A DNA stretch of 64,000 nt from Linnemannia hyalina (lineage: Eukaryota; Mortierellomycota; Mortierellomycetes; Mortierellales; Mortierellaceae). A program made the translations under genes and the position numbers. The stretch spans positions 1,922,001 to 1,986,000 of the forward strand of contig JAHRHY010000005.1 of the NCBI GenBank assembly GCA_019671135.1, written 5' to 3'. The notes beneath the pieces were generated by a model, which had not been told where the DNA came from, searched no databases, and saw only the letters and a list, made by a program, of their open reading frames with translations. This document shows positions 1 to 14,479 of the stretch, piece after piece (position 1 is the stretch's first letter; every line of letters starts with the position of its first letter).

Positions 1-1
1 T

Positions 2-1633
2 CCGCAGGACAGCAGCAACGGAGCATCCAATGCAAATGCATATGCAGATACAGATGCAGCGAATGCAGCAGCACAGAGGGACCAGAAAACCACATCCACC
101 TCTTCCTCTCCTTCTTCAACGTCAATACCTTCGCCTCCACCAACTTCGCCCAGTCTGATCGATGAAGCTCCCAAGGTTTTGCTCTCCAAAGAAGCGATTT
201 CTTCCCTTCCAACCGGCGCGATTCCGAGTTCTGGGGACAACAACAGCAGCACCGGCCCCAGTCCCAACTTGACATCCTGGCTCGAACTCCTATCCTCTCC
301 CTCTTCCTCCGGTGCTTCTTCCCGTTCTTCGACATCTCCGTCGGGTTCAGGGAAGTCCAGCACCAGCAGCAACGATTTCGTTGGAGGCAAATCGACTATG
401 GTGCATGGAGCTGTAGCTGGATCGACAGGAGGTGGAGGAAGGGGTGCAGGAGGGGCGAGGGTTAGAGGCGGGATCACGCTCGCTTACCAGGCCTGTCAAA
501 TGCTTCCAGAACCGATCCATCTCCGTCATGTTAACACCACCTTACTACCACTCACCATCAATGAACCTCCCAGCAATGGCACCAGTACCAGCAATGGCGA
601 TGCGAATCAGGATTCGTACGCGATAGAGTACTTTGCGGACCAAGGGTGCACTCAGTTTGTGATGGCGACTGCAGGAACGAGGGTGAATGTTTGGCAGGCA
701 GAGTTAGATCTTGTCGAGAGTAATTCTGAGAAGGAAAGAGAGGATGGGGCGGGGAGATATGACAGTAGTAGAGGTGGTGGGAGCGGGACTACGCGTAAGA
801 GAGATGATGACGGTGGTTTTCTTCGGATCGCCAGACGACAATCTTCTTCACCCCCAGCAGCAATCTTTTCGCCACCCTCACCATCAAGTACCTACACACT
901 ATGGACACCACCTCCGACAACAAAGCAAGAACTAAAGGGTCTCGATATGGTGGTCAGTGTTCGGTGGGTCGGGATCTTAGGACCGACAGAGTTCAAGGTG
1001 TCCAAAGCTTTGATTGCGAGCCGTCGACCTCCGAATCAGAACAGGCTCCTTGTCGACCCGTTGCTAGAGCGCAGAAGCGACGTCAATGACAACGATATTG
1101 GCAATGATGGTAGTGACGGCCATGGGGACGACAACAACACCGACACCCCTTCTTTTCCAGAGACTGTCACGGAAATAGATGAGAGGAAGGGTGAGGGTTC
1201 AAAGAAAGGAGCTATAGGCGACGGGACAGGCATTCCAACAACGCCGCTATCATTACTTGTACCACTAATGCAGCGCGGGAAGGTTGATGGTGGTGATGGT
1301 GTGGTAGGGTTCGTGAATTGGACACCGTTCAACGAGACAACACAACTACAAGCACCGACTCGACGAGATATCGGATCGTTCCCGTTGGACGACATGGTCT
1401 TCAATCTAGCACTACGAGGGAAAATCAATTCGCTCAATGGGCCAAGAAACTCGACATCGACGGCAGCAGCAGCAGGAGGTGGAGGCGGGCATGTAGGGAT
1501 GGCGCATATGACTTCGCAGATTGTGATGGCAGGGTTGATAGCTGGCCTGTTGTTGATACTAGGGTCATTGTTGACGGCGGTTTATTATAGACAGCGGAGG
1601 AGGAAGTGGTATGAGGAAGATGGCGATGTCTAG
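2..1633 (+). CDS. Single-pass membrane protein with two-Cys ectodomain, 5' partial
   Basis: The frame is open from base 2, so the start codon and any signal peptide lie outside the window. The visible 543 codons begin with Ala/Asn/Ser/Pro-rich low complexity. A conserved block follows, with a cysteine in AYQAC (near 486-500) and a second in EYFADQGC (near 625-650), separated by an Asn/Ser-rich loop. A charged insert comes next, then VRWVG (near 955-970). Near the C-terminus is one membrane segment (VMAGLIAGLLLILGSLLTAV) followed by a short basic/acidic tail. The Cys...F-x-D-x-x-Cys...RWVG order matches the next two genes, so I read it as the first of three tandem paralogues. Function unknown; a cell-surface or wall-linked protein is plausible from topology only. 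Confidence 0.75.
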   Translation, partial: PQDSSNGASNANAYADTDAANAAAQRDQKTTSTSSSPSSTSIPSPPPTSPSLIDEAPKVLLSKEAISSLPTGAIPSSGDNNSSTGPSPNLTSWLELLSSPSSSGASSRSSTSPSGSGKSSTSSNDFVGGKSTMVHGAVAGSTGGGGRGAGGARVRGGITLAYQACQMLPEPIHLRHVNTTLLPLTINEPPSNGTSTSNGDANQDSYAIEYFADQGCTQFVMATAGTRVNVWQAELDLVESNSEKEREDGAGRYDSSRGGGSGTTRKRDDDGGFLRIARRQSSSPPAAIFSPPSPSSTYTLWTPPPTTKQELKGLDMVVSVRWVGILGPTEFKVSKALIASRRPPNQNRLLVDPLLERRSDVNDNDIGNDGSDGHGDDNNTDTPSFPETVTEIDERKGEGSKKGAIGDGTGIPTTPLSLLVPLMQRGKVDGGDGVVGFVNWTPFNETTQLQAPTRRDIGSFPLDDMVFNLALRGKINSLNGPRNSTSTAAAAGGGGGHVGMAHMTSQIVMAGLIAGLLLILGSLLTAVYYRQRRRKWYEEDGDV

Positions 1634-2237
1634 TCCTATTGTTGTATTGTAGTTGTTGTTTGATAGACACCGAACTGAGAGAAGACAAGTTGCCTTGGGC
1701 TGAGCACAAGTACCCCTGTTTTGTTTGTTTCCCGAGGCTAGTTCAAAGCAGTATCAACTGAGGCAGTGCTTGACGACTGGGTGAATCTTCACAACAATAC
1801 GACGAATTGCCCTTGGGCGGTTTTCGGATGATCGAACAAGTAACAGTAAGAGGGAAGAAAAGACAAGGCCGTAAGACCTACTAGTTTTTTTCAAGTGTGT
1901 ATTAGGATGGATGGGGTGTAGCTTGCCTAAAAATACATGGCAACAGTCCATGCGGTCTCTCTCACTCTCTCACTTTGCAGGATACTGCTAATTGGACTGG
2001 GACTGTGTATGACAAACGCCCGACAAGAACTGGTCAAAGTGCTCTTTTCACTTTTCCTTCTATTCCAACCCACTTCGCACCGACTAAACGCCGAACGCCT
2101 TATGCCAAGCAAACATACAACAGTAATCACTACAAGCAGGACACCAACACAACTAATCAACCAGGAGGAATCAAGAGCAACATTCCACCTCCACTCTCTA
2201 TTGCTTCACAATCACATCAACTACCGCACAGATCATC
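1634..2237. other. Intergenic region between paralogues 1 and 2
   Basis: No convincing coding sequence. It should hold the 3' end of the first membrane-protein gene and the promoter and leader of the second. The leader just before 2238 is rich in CACAA/CATCA stretches, as are other leaders in this window. Confidence 0.6.
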
Positions 2238-3176
2238 ATGAAGGCCTCCATCTCAGCAACACTCATTGCTGCAGTCGCCCTCTTTGCCTTCACCTCATCA
2301 GTACAAGGACAAGGAACAGTGGCCGGACCCAGACCCGCCCCACAGCCGGGCCAAACCGTCAACATCCTCTACTCAAACTCGGAAAACAACGACACCGGCT
2401 CGGACGACGCCCTATTCAACGCCTGTTTCGCCTCCGAGACCGCCTTTAAACCCTACGTCTACCTCACTTTCGCACCCAAGAACGCCACCATCAACTTTTA
2501 CAAGGACTCGAGTTGTCAAGAGTTTACGTTTGGGTTGAATGGGTATTATGGGGGTTACCCGGGCCAGGCGAGGTCTTTCCGCTGGGTTGGTTGGGCGGAG
2601 GATACGCTTGGGGAGTTGTTTTTGGAGCCCATTGCTGGGCAGGGAGAGGCTGCGGATCATCCTGGAGGACCCGCGCCTATTGTCGTTACACCACCGCCGA
2701 CAGAAGGAGGTGGACATCCTAATAATCCACCGCCACCGCCATTAAAGACCCCGGATCAGGAGACTGGAGGCGGCAATGGTCCTACCAAAAGGACACCGTC
2801 CTTCTTTGGAGTTCTCTTTGTGGGCATGGTGGTGCTGTCGATTGGAGGATTGATCTATTGGAGGACGGCGGGCAAGAAGGAGACCTTGGATAAGGGCAAA
2901 GGCATCTTGCCGTCCTATGGCCGTGGAGCGACTCGGGACGAGGATGAAGACAATGATATTCTGCTGACGACACATAACAGGAGCCATGTCAACAATGACG
3001 ATAACTCGTTCTCGATCGGCGAGGAGGAGGATTCGGACGACGACGAAGAGGATCGTCATCATGTCCGTCGAGACAACAACGATGTTGGCGAGGAGGACGA
3101 GGAGCATGAGGATATGCGTGAACAGAAGCCACGGGCGGAGCAGCATGACCGCTACCGTGATGATGATCGCGCATAA
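2238..3176 (+). CDS. Type I membrane protein with two-Cys ectodomain (paralogue 2)
   Basis: Single exon, 312 aa. Residues 1-24 form a clear signal peptide (MKASISATLIAAVALFAF..., ending near VQGQ). The ectodomain has Cys63 (FNACF) and Cys93 in NFYKDSSC, then a glycine/tyrosine stretch and FRWVG (114-118). A Pro/Gly-rich stalk (about 145-185) leads to one membrane helix (about 189-208). The cytoplasmic tail is very acidic, with Asp/Glu runs and several His/Arg. The ATG at 2238 is chosen because it starts the signal peptide directly. It shares cysteine spacing and the F-x-D-x-x-C motif with its two neighbours. I do not recognise a named family; a surface sensor or wall-anchored protein is an inference from topology. 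Confidence 0.8.
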   Translation: MKASISATLIAAVALFAFTSSVQGQGTVAGPRPAPQPGQTVNILYSNSENNDTGSDDALFNACFASETAFKPYVYLTFAPKNATINFYKDSSCQEFTFGLNGYYGGYPGQARSFRWVGWAEDTLGELFLEPIAGQGEAADHPGGPAPIVVTPPPTEGGGHPNNPPPPPLKTPDQETGGGNGPTKRTPSFFGVLFVGMVVLSIGGLIYWRTAGKKETLDKGKGILPSYGRGATRDEDEDNDILLTTHNRSHVNNDDNSFSIGEEEDSDDDEEDRHHVRRDNNDVGEEDEEHEDMREQKPRAEQHDRYRDDDRA

Positions 3177-4614
3177 AAGGACAGCAGTAACTGCTTCTTT
3201 CTTTTCGTTGTACATTTCCTTACTTCCCTCCCCACTTTTGCATTTCATCCATGTTCGAAATAAACATCATTTTTTTTGTACAGTACAATCATATCCAACA
3301 TTGGTCTAGGTACTAATTTTTTTCTTGGTGAATGGTCTGGTCAACCACGATCATGAGGATGGTATGGACTAGAGAAGTGTAAATGGAAGAGCACAGAGGT
3401 AAACAATTGCTGCTAACAAACAAGCCGAACACGCTTACCCGCCTATCTACCCTTTAGCTCACTTTCGTTGTTGTTCTGGGCGATGCCTCCCTTGTAACGT
3501 GTCTATTCAGAAAGTGGGCAAAATAAGGGAGCAAAAAAAAAAAGATGATAATTGCTCATCCCCTCCCCATTCACCAATGCATTGCAAAAGAACAAACGAA
3601 GAGAACAGAGAGAGGGCTCAGAAACCGACAATGGGGATCGAGTGATGAGGGAGGGATGGTGGAAAAAAAAGATAAAAAAGAAAGAGAGAGCGAGCAATCG
3701 TTTTGATTAGAGTGTGTGTAAGTGGGATAGAGTGAGACGCCCTTGCCTCATACTTGTGTAAGGTGCAATAATAATAATAGTGTTGTAGGGTGTGTTTTTC
3801 GGAGATGATTGCTTGAAATGGACTTCTGGCCGAGAGAGGTGGCAAGAAAATGCAAGACATTACCCGCCGTCTATTCCTCCTCCCGGCATTGTCGTTGAAG
3901 ACTTGAGGAGGGAATGGCGTAAAGACCTGGACGACAAATGTCCGGTGTTGTTCCAGACGAAAATAAAAAAAACGAAGAGTTGATCATCAGCGAACGGCAA
4001 TCAATCAGGACTGATAAACACTTGTATCTCTCAGGCACAATCAGTTATGATTGTGGCTGGTCAAAGGATACCTTGGACCTCCTCACCCTAGGTATTTGCA
4101 GGTGTTCTTCGACTTCCCAAAAGGGGTGCGATGTCCGCTGGCTGACTGTTGTTGTCGAAGTGAGTTGGCTTGGGCGGGCGGGTCTAGTACATGGCAGGGG
4201 TGATGTTTGATAAAAATAGAATATTTCAGTCGATGGACATGGGGAACTGTGCAATCTGTAAATGAATGAATGGGCGATGTGTGCCCGATACACGACAAGG
4301 GCCAGCCACAGTACCCTTTAAAAAAGGCGGAAAATAAAAAAAAAAAGTTCACACCGAACTTCACTCCTCACCTTCCTTTACTTTTCTTCTTTTTCTTACT
4401 TCTTCTTTACCTCTCACTACTTTTCTCTTCTCCTCTTCACCTCTCCTTATCCTTCTCTCTTCTCATCACAACACAACACAACACAACACAACACCCAACT
4501 CGACAGCAACCCTCTTTTTTAACGACCTTCAAAGAGGAGACACAAAAATCAAAAGCACAGCCAACGTCAACACCAACACAGAACCATCACCACTGACACA
4601 ACAACAATCACACA
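3177..4614. other. Intergenic region between paralogues 2 and 3
   Basis: About 1.4 kb without a supported gene. The end has a C/T-rich stretch (about 4370-4460), then a CAACA-type short tandem repeat (about 4466-4495) in the probable leader of the next gene. The rest shows A-tracts but nothing recognisable. Confidence 0.6.
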
Positions 4615-5676
4615 ATGGCACGATGGACAATCACCGCAGCAGCAGCAGTGCTACTCATCACCCTCACTCCAACACTAATTTCGGCCGCCGTCGAGTTGCT
4701 CCCCGACTCAGCCCCGACCATGGACTTGATCTTCGAGGCTGAGGACAAGTACCTCGTCGAGACTATCGAACTCAACAAGTGCCACAACACCTTCCCCCTT
4801 GCCGACACCTCCAAATATAACGCCATCACTGCCCAGGAGGACGATATGGGCGTCAATTTTTACATGGACGACAAGTGTGAGGAGTATGACTTTTCGATCC
4901 TCTCCCAGATCACAGAGTACCAAGGAGCTTTTGCTTCAGTGAAGTACACGGGCGAGTATAAGGATGCCAAAACCGGGTTCTATGAGAACCGAGAGTTTTC
5001 CGAGACGGTCTTCCCTGACGTTGTGGGAACCCCCGATGCTACCCCGGCGCCTGATACCACCAACCCCAACACAGGCGCAGGAAGCGGAACTGGAACCCAT
5101 CCAGCGGAAGGCACGTCGACGGCTCTTGCGGGTCTTGCAGCGGATGGCAGCACAACTTTCACCAACCCAAGCGTAGGATTGGCGGTCGGTATGGGTATCA
5201 TTGGCACGGTTGTTGTTGCGGGTATTGTTGCCCTCAGCGTCGTTGTCTACCGCAAATATGGTGGCAAGAAGGGTGGCGACGGACGAGCCTTTATGACGCT
5301 GTCGACGGGCCGGGATGATTATGATGAAGAGACCGGACTCGCTGGCGAGAATGGCCCTCACTCCTCTGCTCTTATGCAGTCCCGTGTCGGTGTCTCCTTT
5401 GACGACGAGCGGTACCCTCACAACTACCGCGACGAGGTAACTTTTCAAGCCTTTTTGTCTTTGTGCATTAGAGGTCCCTATCCACACACACACACACATG
5501 TAAACTTTGTTCAAACAACTAATCCTTCCTTTCTTTTAATGTGAATGTTTTAATAGGCTGAGAAGAGCGACGATGAGGATGAGGTGGGGTTGGGCGGATA
5601 CCCCCAGGTCCCTGAAGGACCTATCCAATACAGCCATGAAAAAGGAACTCTCCCTCAGAACATCCGAGCGCCATAA
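4615..5676 (+). CDS. Type I membrane protein with two-Cys ectodomain (paralogue 3)
   Basis: Two exons, 4615-5436 and 5557-5676, with intron donor GTAACT and acceptor AATAG; 313 aa. Residues 1-25 look like a signal peptide. Cys56 (NKCHNTF) and Cys88 in NFYMDDKC match the cysteines of the upstream paralogue, with VKYTG (109-113) at the FRWVG position. A Thr/Gly/Pro stalk is followed by a membrane helix (about 187-212) and a soluble tail of about 100 residues ending NIRAP. Reading through the intron would give a shorter, unlike tail, so I prefer the spliced form. It is convergent with the downstream bestrophin gene. Function unknown. Confidence 0.8.
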
Positions 5677-5983
5677 GTTATATTTCCAATACAACAACAT
5701 CTCAAATACAACCAGTTTGAGAAAAAAAAATACAATCCAAAATAAAAAAAACAATTCCACACTTGAATAACGAGCGCGACATGCTTTAGGATCTCATGTT
5801 AGCGTTACAAGTAGAGCGACTACGTTTGTATTTTTTTAAAAAAAGGAGGGGACAAGCGCAGGCACAATTCATGCGCTCGTCTTTATTTTTATTTTTCTTT
5901 ACATCCAAAAAAAATAAGAACAAACGAAAAAATATCAAAAAAAAAGAGAGTGGTATGGGTTTGCACTACAAAAACAAACTGTT
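5677..5983. other. Convergent 3' intergenic region
   Basis: AT-rich stretch between two converging genes. It holds a T7A7 palindrome at 5831-5844 and many A/T runs, consistent with 3' UTRs and polyadenylation signals on both strands. No gene seen. Confidence 0.5.
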
Positions 5984-8465
5984 TTAAGCATGGGCACCGG
6001 GAACGGTGTTCTGGAGGTTGACAAGGTACTGAAACTCGCGCTTGAGGTCACGGCAGAATTCGTCCATGTGCAAATCGTTGGCGTCCTTGCCGAAGGGGTT
6101 CTCGATCTCACGACCGATACCCTCCATACCGAAGAGGGTGAAGGAGACGAGGGCCATGAGGGGGACGGTGTTCCAGCCGAGGTTCTCAATGAAGGTGAAG
6201 GGAAGGGCGAGAGTGTACAAGTACACGACCTGACGCCTAATTTTTTTTTTTTTTTTTTTTTTTTCGTTGAAGGTGATAAGTTAGGGAAAGTAGTGGTTAG
6301 AGATTTGTTGTCAATCGATTCAACGTGCTCGTAAATTGAACAGAGCCATAGCGAGAAAAGCAAGAGATAAGGACTTACAAGTGGATGGAGTAGGCGAGGG
6401 GAATGGGGGTGAAGACGATACGCTCCATGTTGGTAAAGATATCGGTCATGGTGTTGATGGATCCTAAAAGGCTTCCAATCAACGCGCCCTCAATACGACC
6501 ACCACGGGCCTCACCTAGAACCCAAAGCGACAGGGCATAGGCAATCTCGAGGGGCAAGGACATCTGACCGTCATCGTTTCCAGAGCGAATGGTCCAGGGA
6601 TCCTCGTTGTAGTGGCGGTGACGGTCTCCAAGAGCCTTGTCAACAATAACCTTAATCTCGACGTGGTCAGTAGCGGCGCAGGGGGAGAATCCCTCGGGGA
6701 GGAGATACTCAAGATCGAAATAGCGGACACCAAACTCCTGGCGCAAATGGTGCTTAATCGAGACGGCGTAGGCGAGGAGAAGCTTGATGACGAGGACCTT
6801 CTCGTAATCGTCGGAGTGTTGGAATTCGATCAAAGTGTTAGGGGCGGTGTTCTTGCCGTTGGTGCTGGGAGCCTTTCCAGAGCTGCGACCAAAGAGGTGG
6901 AGGCCGTTGCTGGGGGCAGCAGCAGCAGCAGTAGCAGCAGCAGGGGGGGCACCAGGGGTAGGGGCGGCAGCGGTGAGCGAGACATTGGATCCGCCAATGT
7001 GGGTCTGATGGTTGGTCTCCTTCATACCGACCCAGATCATGCGCGAAAAGTTACGCATCTGAACATCCAACGACGCCCACAACTTGCGACCCTCCCAGAA
7101 ACGATCATAGGCAGTGTTGGTACGGAACGCCAAGATCAAACCGACAACGACGGACAACGCAGGAACTATTATCGAGGGTAAGGAAAGCAAGGGTGGGACG
7201 TGGTCAGTGTTTTCTTTCCTTTTACTATTTTGAGCATTGGCCTTATTTTTTTCTGCACCTTGCGGTTTTTCTCTCTCTTTTCCTTGCTAAAATTGATCCC
7301 GTTGTAGCCTTTCAATTGACCTCTTCATGTTTCCTTACCGATGACGGGGGAGAAGAAGAGGTGGAAGGGGAGGAAGCCCCGAGTCTCGACGAACTGGATG
7401 GTGGCGGTGAATCCGGTGACGATCAAGACATCAGGCAAGACGGTGGGGATAACCGATCCAGTAACACGGAGGGTATCTACATGAGGTTCGTTGTTTAATG
7501 GATAAGAAACGATCAAGTTAGTTTGTTTGATAGTTCTCGTTATTGTATCTTGACCATTGCTCCTCCTCTATGAAGAGAAGGTGGTTCCTCGACTATGTCT
7601 TCGCTAATCAACATCCTTCATCGCACTAATTGATATTGGGAAGAAAAAGTGACGAAGACAAAAGTAATAAAAGTAACGAGAAAAGTCCGCCGTGTGTGTG
7701 TGCTTCATCTTCCCGCGGGAAAAAAAGAAACAAAATGCCAGAGATTGGACCCAACCAGCCGTTGATGGGAGAGTAGGAATAGGATGGAAATGGAGATGAT
7801 GATGATTGGCGAGTAAAGTTAGAAACATCAGAGACATAAAAAAATATTCAGGCACAAACAGAAGAGGAAAAAACACATGTGCACATTCCCACACAACACA
7901 AACACGCCCTTGGGGAAGGTGCCCATTGAAGTGTGCCCTGAACACTCTGAACAAAGCCAGGGGAGATGAGAAAGGGCAAGGGGGTACAAATAAGATCCGA
8001 TCTACTGCCACCCTTCCATTGTTTTTTCACACACCCACGCACAGAGAGTTATGAAAGGAGCAGTAGACGAAAGGGCGAGGAAGGCTGAGAAAAAGGCAAG
8101 GAACAGGGTAGAGAATTGAATTCCTCGCTAGCCTTTCCTCTTTTCAACTGTCGAAAAGTGAATTCACGGGAAGACAACAATCGTCAAGGACAACCGCGTC
8201 TCGATCATTCTTTCATCTAAAAAAGAGTTTGTGTTCCATTGGAAAACAAAAAGAAAAAAAGGAAACGAGTCGAACGCAAGGAGTGCCAAGAATACCGAGG
8301 GAATGGTAAAAAAAAGGAAAGATAATAGCAACGACGAGAAAGGAACGGAATGGGAGAAGAAAGAATAAGGGAGGATGGGATCTGGCCATTGTGTTATGCT
8401 CCTGTACCTGGATAGGTCCACTGAGTCCTTTTGTAGTATTCTGCTGGTCTCTTGAAGTAAGACAT
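5984..8465 (-). CDS. Bestrophin-like (UPF0187) anion channel
   Basis: Four exons read on the minus strand: 8465-8408, 7476-7339, 7165-6379, 6236-5984, giving 411 aa in one frame. The start MSYFKRPAEYY is chosen because the sequence upstream in frame is Phe/Ser low complexity. Exon 3 carries the family hallmark LAFRTNTAYDRFWEGRKLW, known from the bestrophin/RFP-TM chloride channel superfamily. Several hydrophobic segments follow the pattern of the four-helix bestrophin fold (for example VLIVTGFTATIQF, LSVVVGLILAF, IAYALSLWVLGEA, TVPLMALVSFTLFGMEGIG). A Pro/Ala/Gly-rich insert (about residues 115-150) separates the first and second halves. Family members form pentameric anion channels in plasma or organelle membranes; location here is unknown. 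The last acceptor is preceded by a long A-tract. Confidence 0.88.
6241..6264. repeat. T24 homopolymer inside bestrophin intron 3
   Basis: Twenty-four T residues on the plus strand. Read in the gene's direction this is an A-tract two bases before the TTAG acceptor of exon 4, where a pyrimidine tract would be expected. Confidence 0.9.
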
Positions 8466-10584
8466 GGCTTGTTGTTGTGGCGGTTGGTTGAACTCCTGAG
8501 GGTGGTGGTGAGAGGGGGAAAGGGTTAAAGAAAAGAAAAAGAAAAAGAAAAAAGAGAGAAAAGGAAGAGAAGAAAAAAGAAAACTGAGGGCTAGGTTAAA
8601 AGGTGGACACAAAGACACACACGACAGAATGATGACTTCAGCTGCATTCTTTCATGTCCAACTCACGGAAAGAATACACTAAACATATCGATAGGGACAC
8701 TTTGTCCTTGTCATTTGTCATTGAGAGCCTTCGACCAAAAAGACGAATGGACAGCAGCAGTATGAGATTGGAGGTGTAAGAAAAGGGAAGCGGAACAGGG
8801 AAGGGAAGGGCTCTGCATTAGGTTTGGGGCATCGACCCTTCTCCTTGCTCTCTTTCCAAGGCTGGATTTTTTTTCTTGCATTGCAACGGCAAGAGCGGCT
8901 GGGCTGGCTGCTTCTATCTTCTTATGACGCTTGTGCAGGTATACTTTTCTATCTTGTTGGTCTCCGCCAAAAAAAACAAAAAAAAAGTGCGCTAACTTCT
9001 CACTACTCTGGTGTGCAAGTACATTGGCAAAGGCGAAGGAATAGACAAAGTAAAGGAAGACTAAACACCATGGTAGCCTTCCAACGATCTAAATTAATCT
9101 GCTTCTCACCCAATTGATCCGGCAATGGCTTGTTTTCATTCCAGGCCCATCCGTCCATCTCGTCAAAGTACATCTTGTCCCCTGACTCCTCTTCCTTTCA
9201 TTCATTCATTCGTTCGTCAAGAGGGAACGAGTCCAATCCCTTGGCTGCGTTGGACTTGATTTGATTTCCGTTCCCTTCTCTTCTCTCTCTTTTTTTATTA
9301 CTTTTTTTTGTTTGTTGTTGAGAGCCCTTCTCCTCGGAGTGAATTCTGTTGGACGAACGAACGACAAGAGAAAAGAAGGGTGGGCTGGAGAGAAATACAA
9401 ACAAAGGAGACTAAAAGGGGAGGAGGTTGAGCAGATGTCAAGAGAAGAGAGGAGGCGGTGGCAGCGAACAAGAGATACTTGTAATGTGGCAGGGAAAAAT
9501 ATCCATCAACCATCTACTATGCATGTGCATAGTGCAGATTTTGGTTGACCATCGATAGCTCCTTTCACAACAACCGCCATGCAAAGGAAGAAGATGAATG
9601 TGCCTTTTCTTGCAAAAAATAATAATAATAATATCGATGTCGATAATTGGCGGTTCAGGGTCGAAGCAAGTTTTCCTGCCGACGATCGATGTCGAGCCAA
9701 ACACGCCTGCCTTATGCATATTAGATCCTTGTCCTTGTTCCTATCACACACGATAGTGGACGGGACAAAACCAACAAAACCTAAAGCCATCCCTTCCATC
9801 CCATCATACCAACCGTTCCCTTATCACACGAGCATAATAAAAGGAACAACAAGCACAAACACAAACAAAAACAACGCTAAAATGCTGTAGACGCGTACTG
9901 GAAAATCTGACCTTTTGGTCACACCCTCCTCGCTTCTTTCTCACATCAGATCTAACCACGCCAGAATAGGAGGCACATAGATAGGCCGCGCCATGGCATA
10001 GTCGACAAAATAGATTATCATGGCTTTAGGCTGAATTCCTGCGTATCTATGGCATGGCACTGAGCAGGGGGCGACGCAGAAAGCGATATCATCACCTCCT
10101 GTTCTGTTCTGTATTGTTGCACCGGCCCACAAGCTCGATCATACATGAGACGAACATGTCCGAGGAGAGGTCACATAAACGTGGTCGTATGCATGGGAGC
10201 TCAATACTTCAAAAAAAAAACGCCACCGACTACGACACTCCATGCAACGACTACGGCACTCCACTCTCGGGTCCACTCCTGGGTCCACTCCAATGCATAT
10301 TTTTTTGCTCTCACAAGATTAAAGACTTTTTTGTATCCCCTTCACAGTTTTTTATTGTTTTTTTTTGAACAGACAAAGAGTTGACATATCTCGTTTTCAT
10401 ATTTTTTATTTACAGATGCATGCGTTGGTGCGGTGGATAATTAAGAAAGCTGTGTTGTGTTTGGGAGTTCGATGTCCAAGTCAAAAGAGAAACGACATCA
10501 TCGCGAACCTGTGAACAAAAGAACCTAAAAGTTGGGTCCCCCAGTATCTGCCCGCGACTGAAAGAGAACGAGTAAAGAGGATAT
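8466..10584. other. 2.1-kb intergenic region, no gene seen
   Basis: This lies upstream of the bestrophin gene and downstream of phosphoglucomutase, both on the minus strand. Only short, compositionally biased open frames are present. It contains poly-purine and poly-pyrimidine stretches and a small tandem repeat near 10229-10290 (CGACTACG/GGGTCCACTCC units). It should contain the bestrophin promoter. Confidence 0.6.
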
Positions 10585-13878
<3,294 letters not shown>

Positions 13879-14479
13879 GAGGAAGAGAGGGAGGTGGTTG
13901 TGGTTGTGTGTGGGGGAGTGGTTGGTGAAGAAGACGTAAGAGAACAAAAAAAAAAGAAAGAAAAAGAAGAAGGAGAAAGTGATGCACCCTTTTGTTCATT
14001 CCCCATGAAAGAAAAAGAAGAGAGGAAAGAAGAGAGAGTGGGGATGGATCGTTACTTCCGTGCATGGAAATGTGCAGGTGTGCAAGGAATTAGTGTTTAT
14101 CCCTTCAAAACCTGATCGCCTCCCCCGCTGTTGGTCTCTCTTTTTTACCGCCACACTCGTTCTGTCTTCTCTGTCACCCTCACCCCCATCACTTTCCACT
14201 CGTTCCATCCCTCATCCTCATATTGCCAACAACAAGCACCTTTCTATTATCCGCCCTATCCACCCTATCCAAACCAAACTCTTGATTAACACAACTCCAA
14301 GCTCCTTACTCCTCGTTTTTCCGTTTACACTTCAACCCCCTCCTTGCCACCCTGCTCGTTAGCCCCCACCTCCGCCCTGCAGCCCTGCAGCTCCAACCGC
14401 CACTGTTCCCATCAACAACTACATCCAACAACTACGTCCAACACAACCGCAACCAGCTCATCACCCATAGCTGTCGGCC
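13879..14479. promoter_or_regulatory. Shared divergent promoter region, PGM / GT61-like gene
   Basis: About 600 bp between two start codons facing away from each other. It is purine-rich next to phosphoglucomutase and has CCCTATCC- and CAACAAC-type repeats next to the glycosyltransferase. Control elements for both genes should lie here; no specific site is identified. Confidence 0.5.

Noticed and set aside
1937..2449. 170-codon frame overlapping the start of the second membrane-protein gene
   Set aside because: It runs through the leader and signal-peptide coding region in another frame; the signal peptide frame is clearly the real one.
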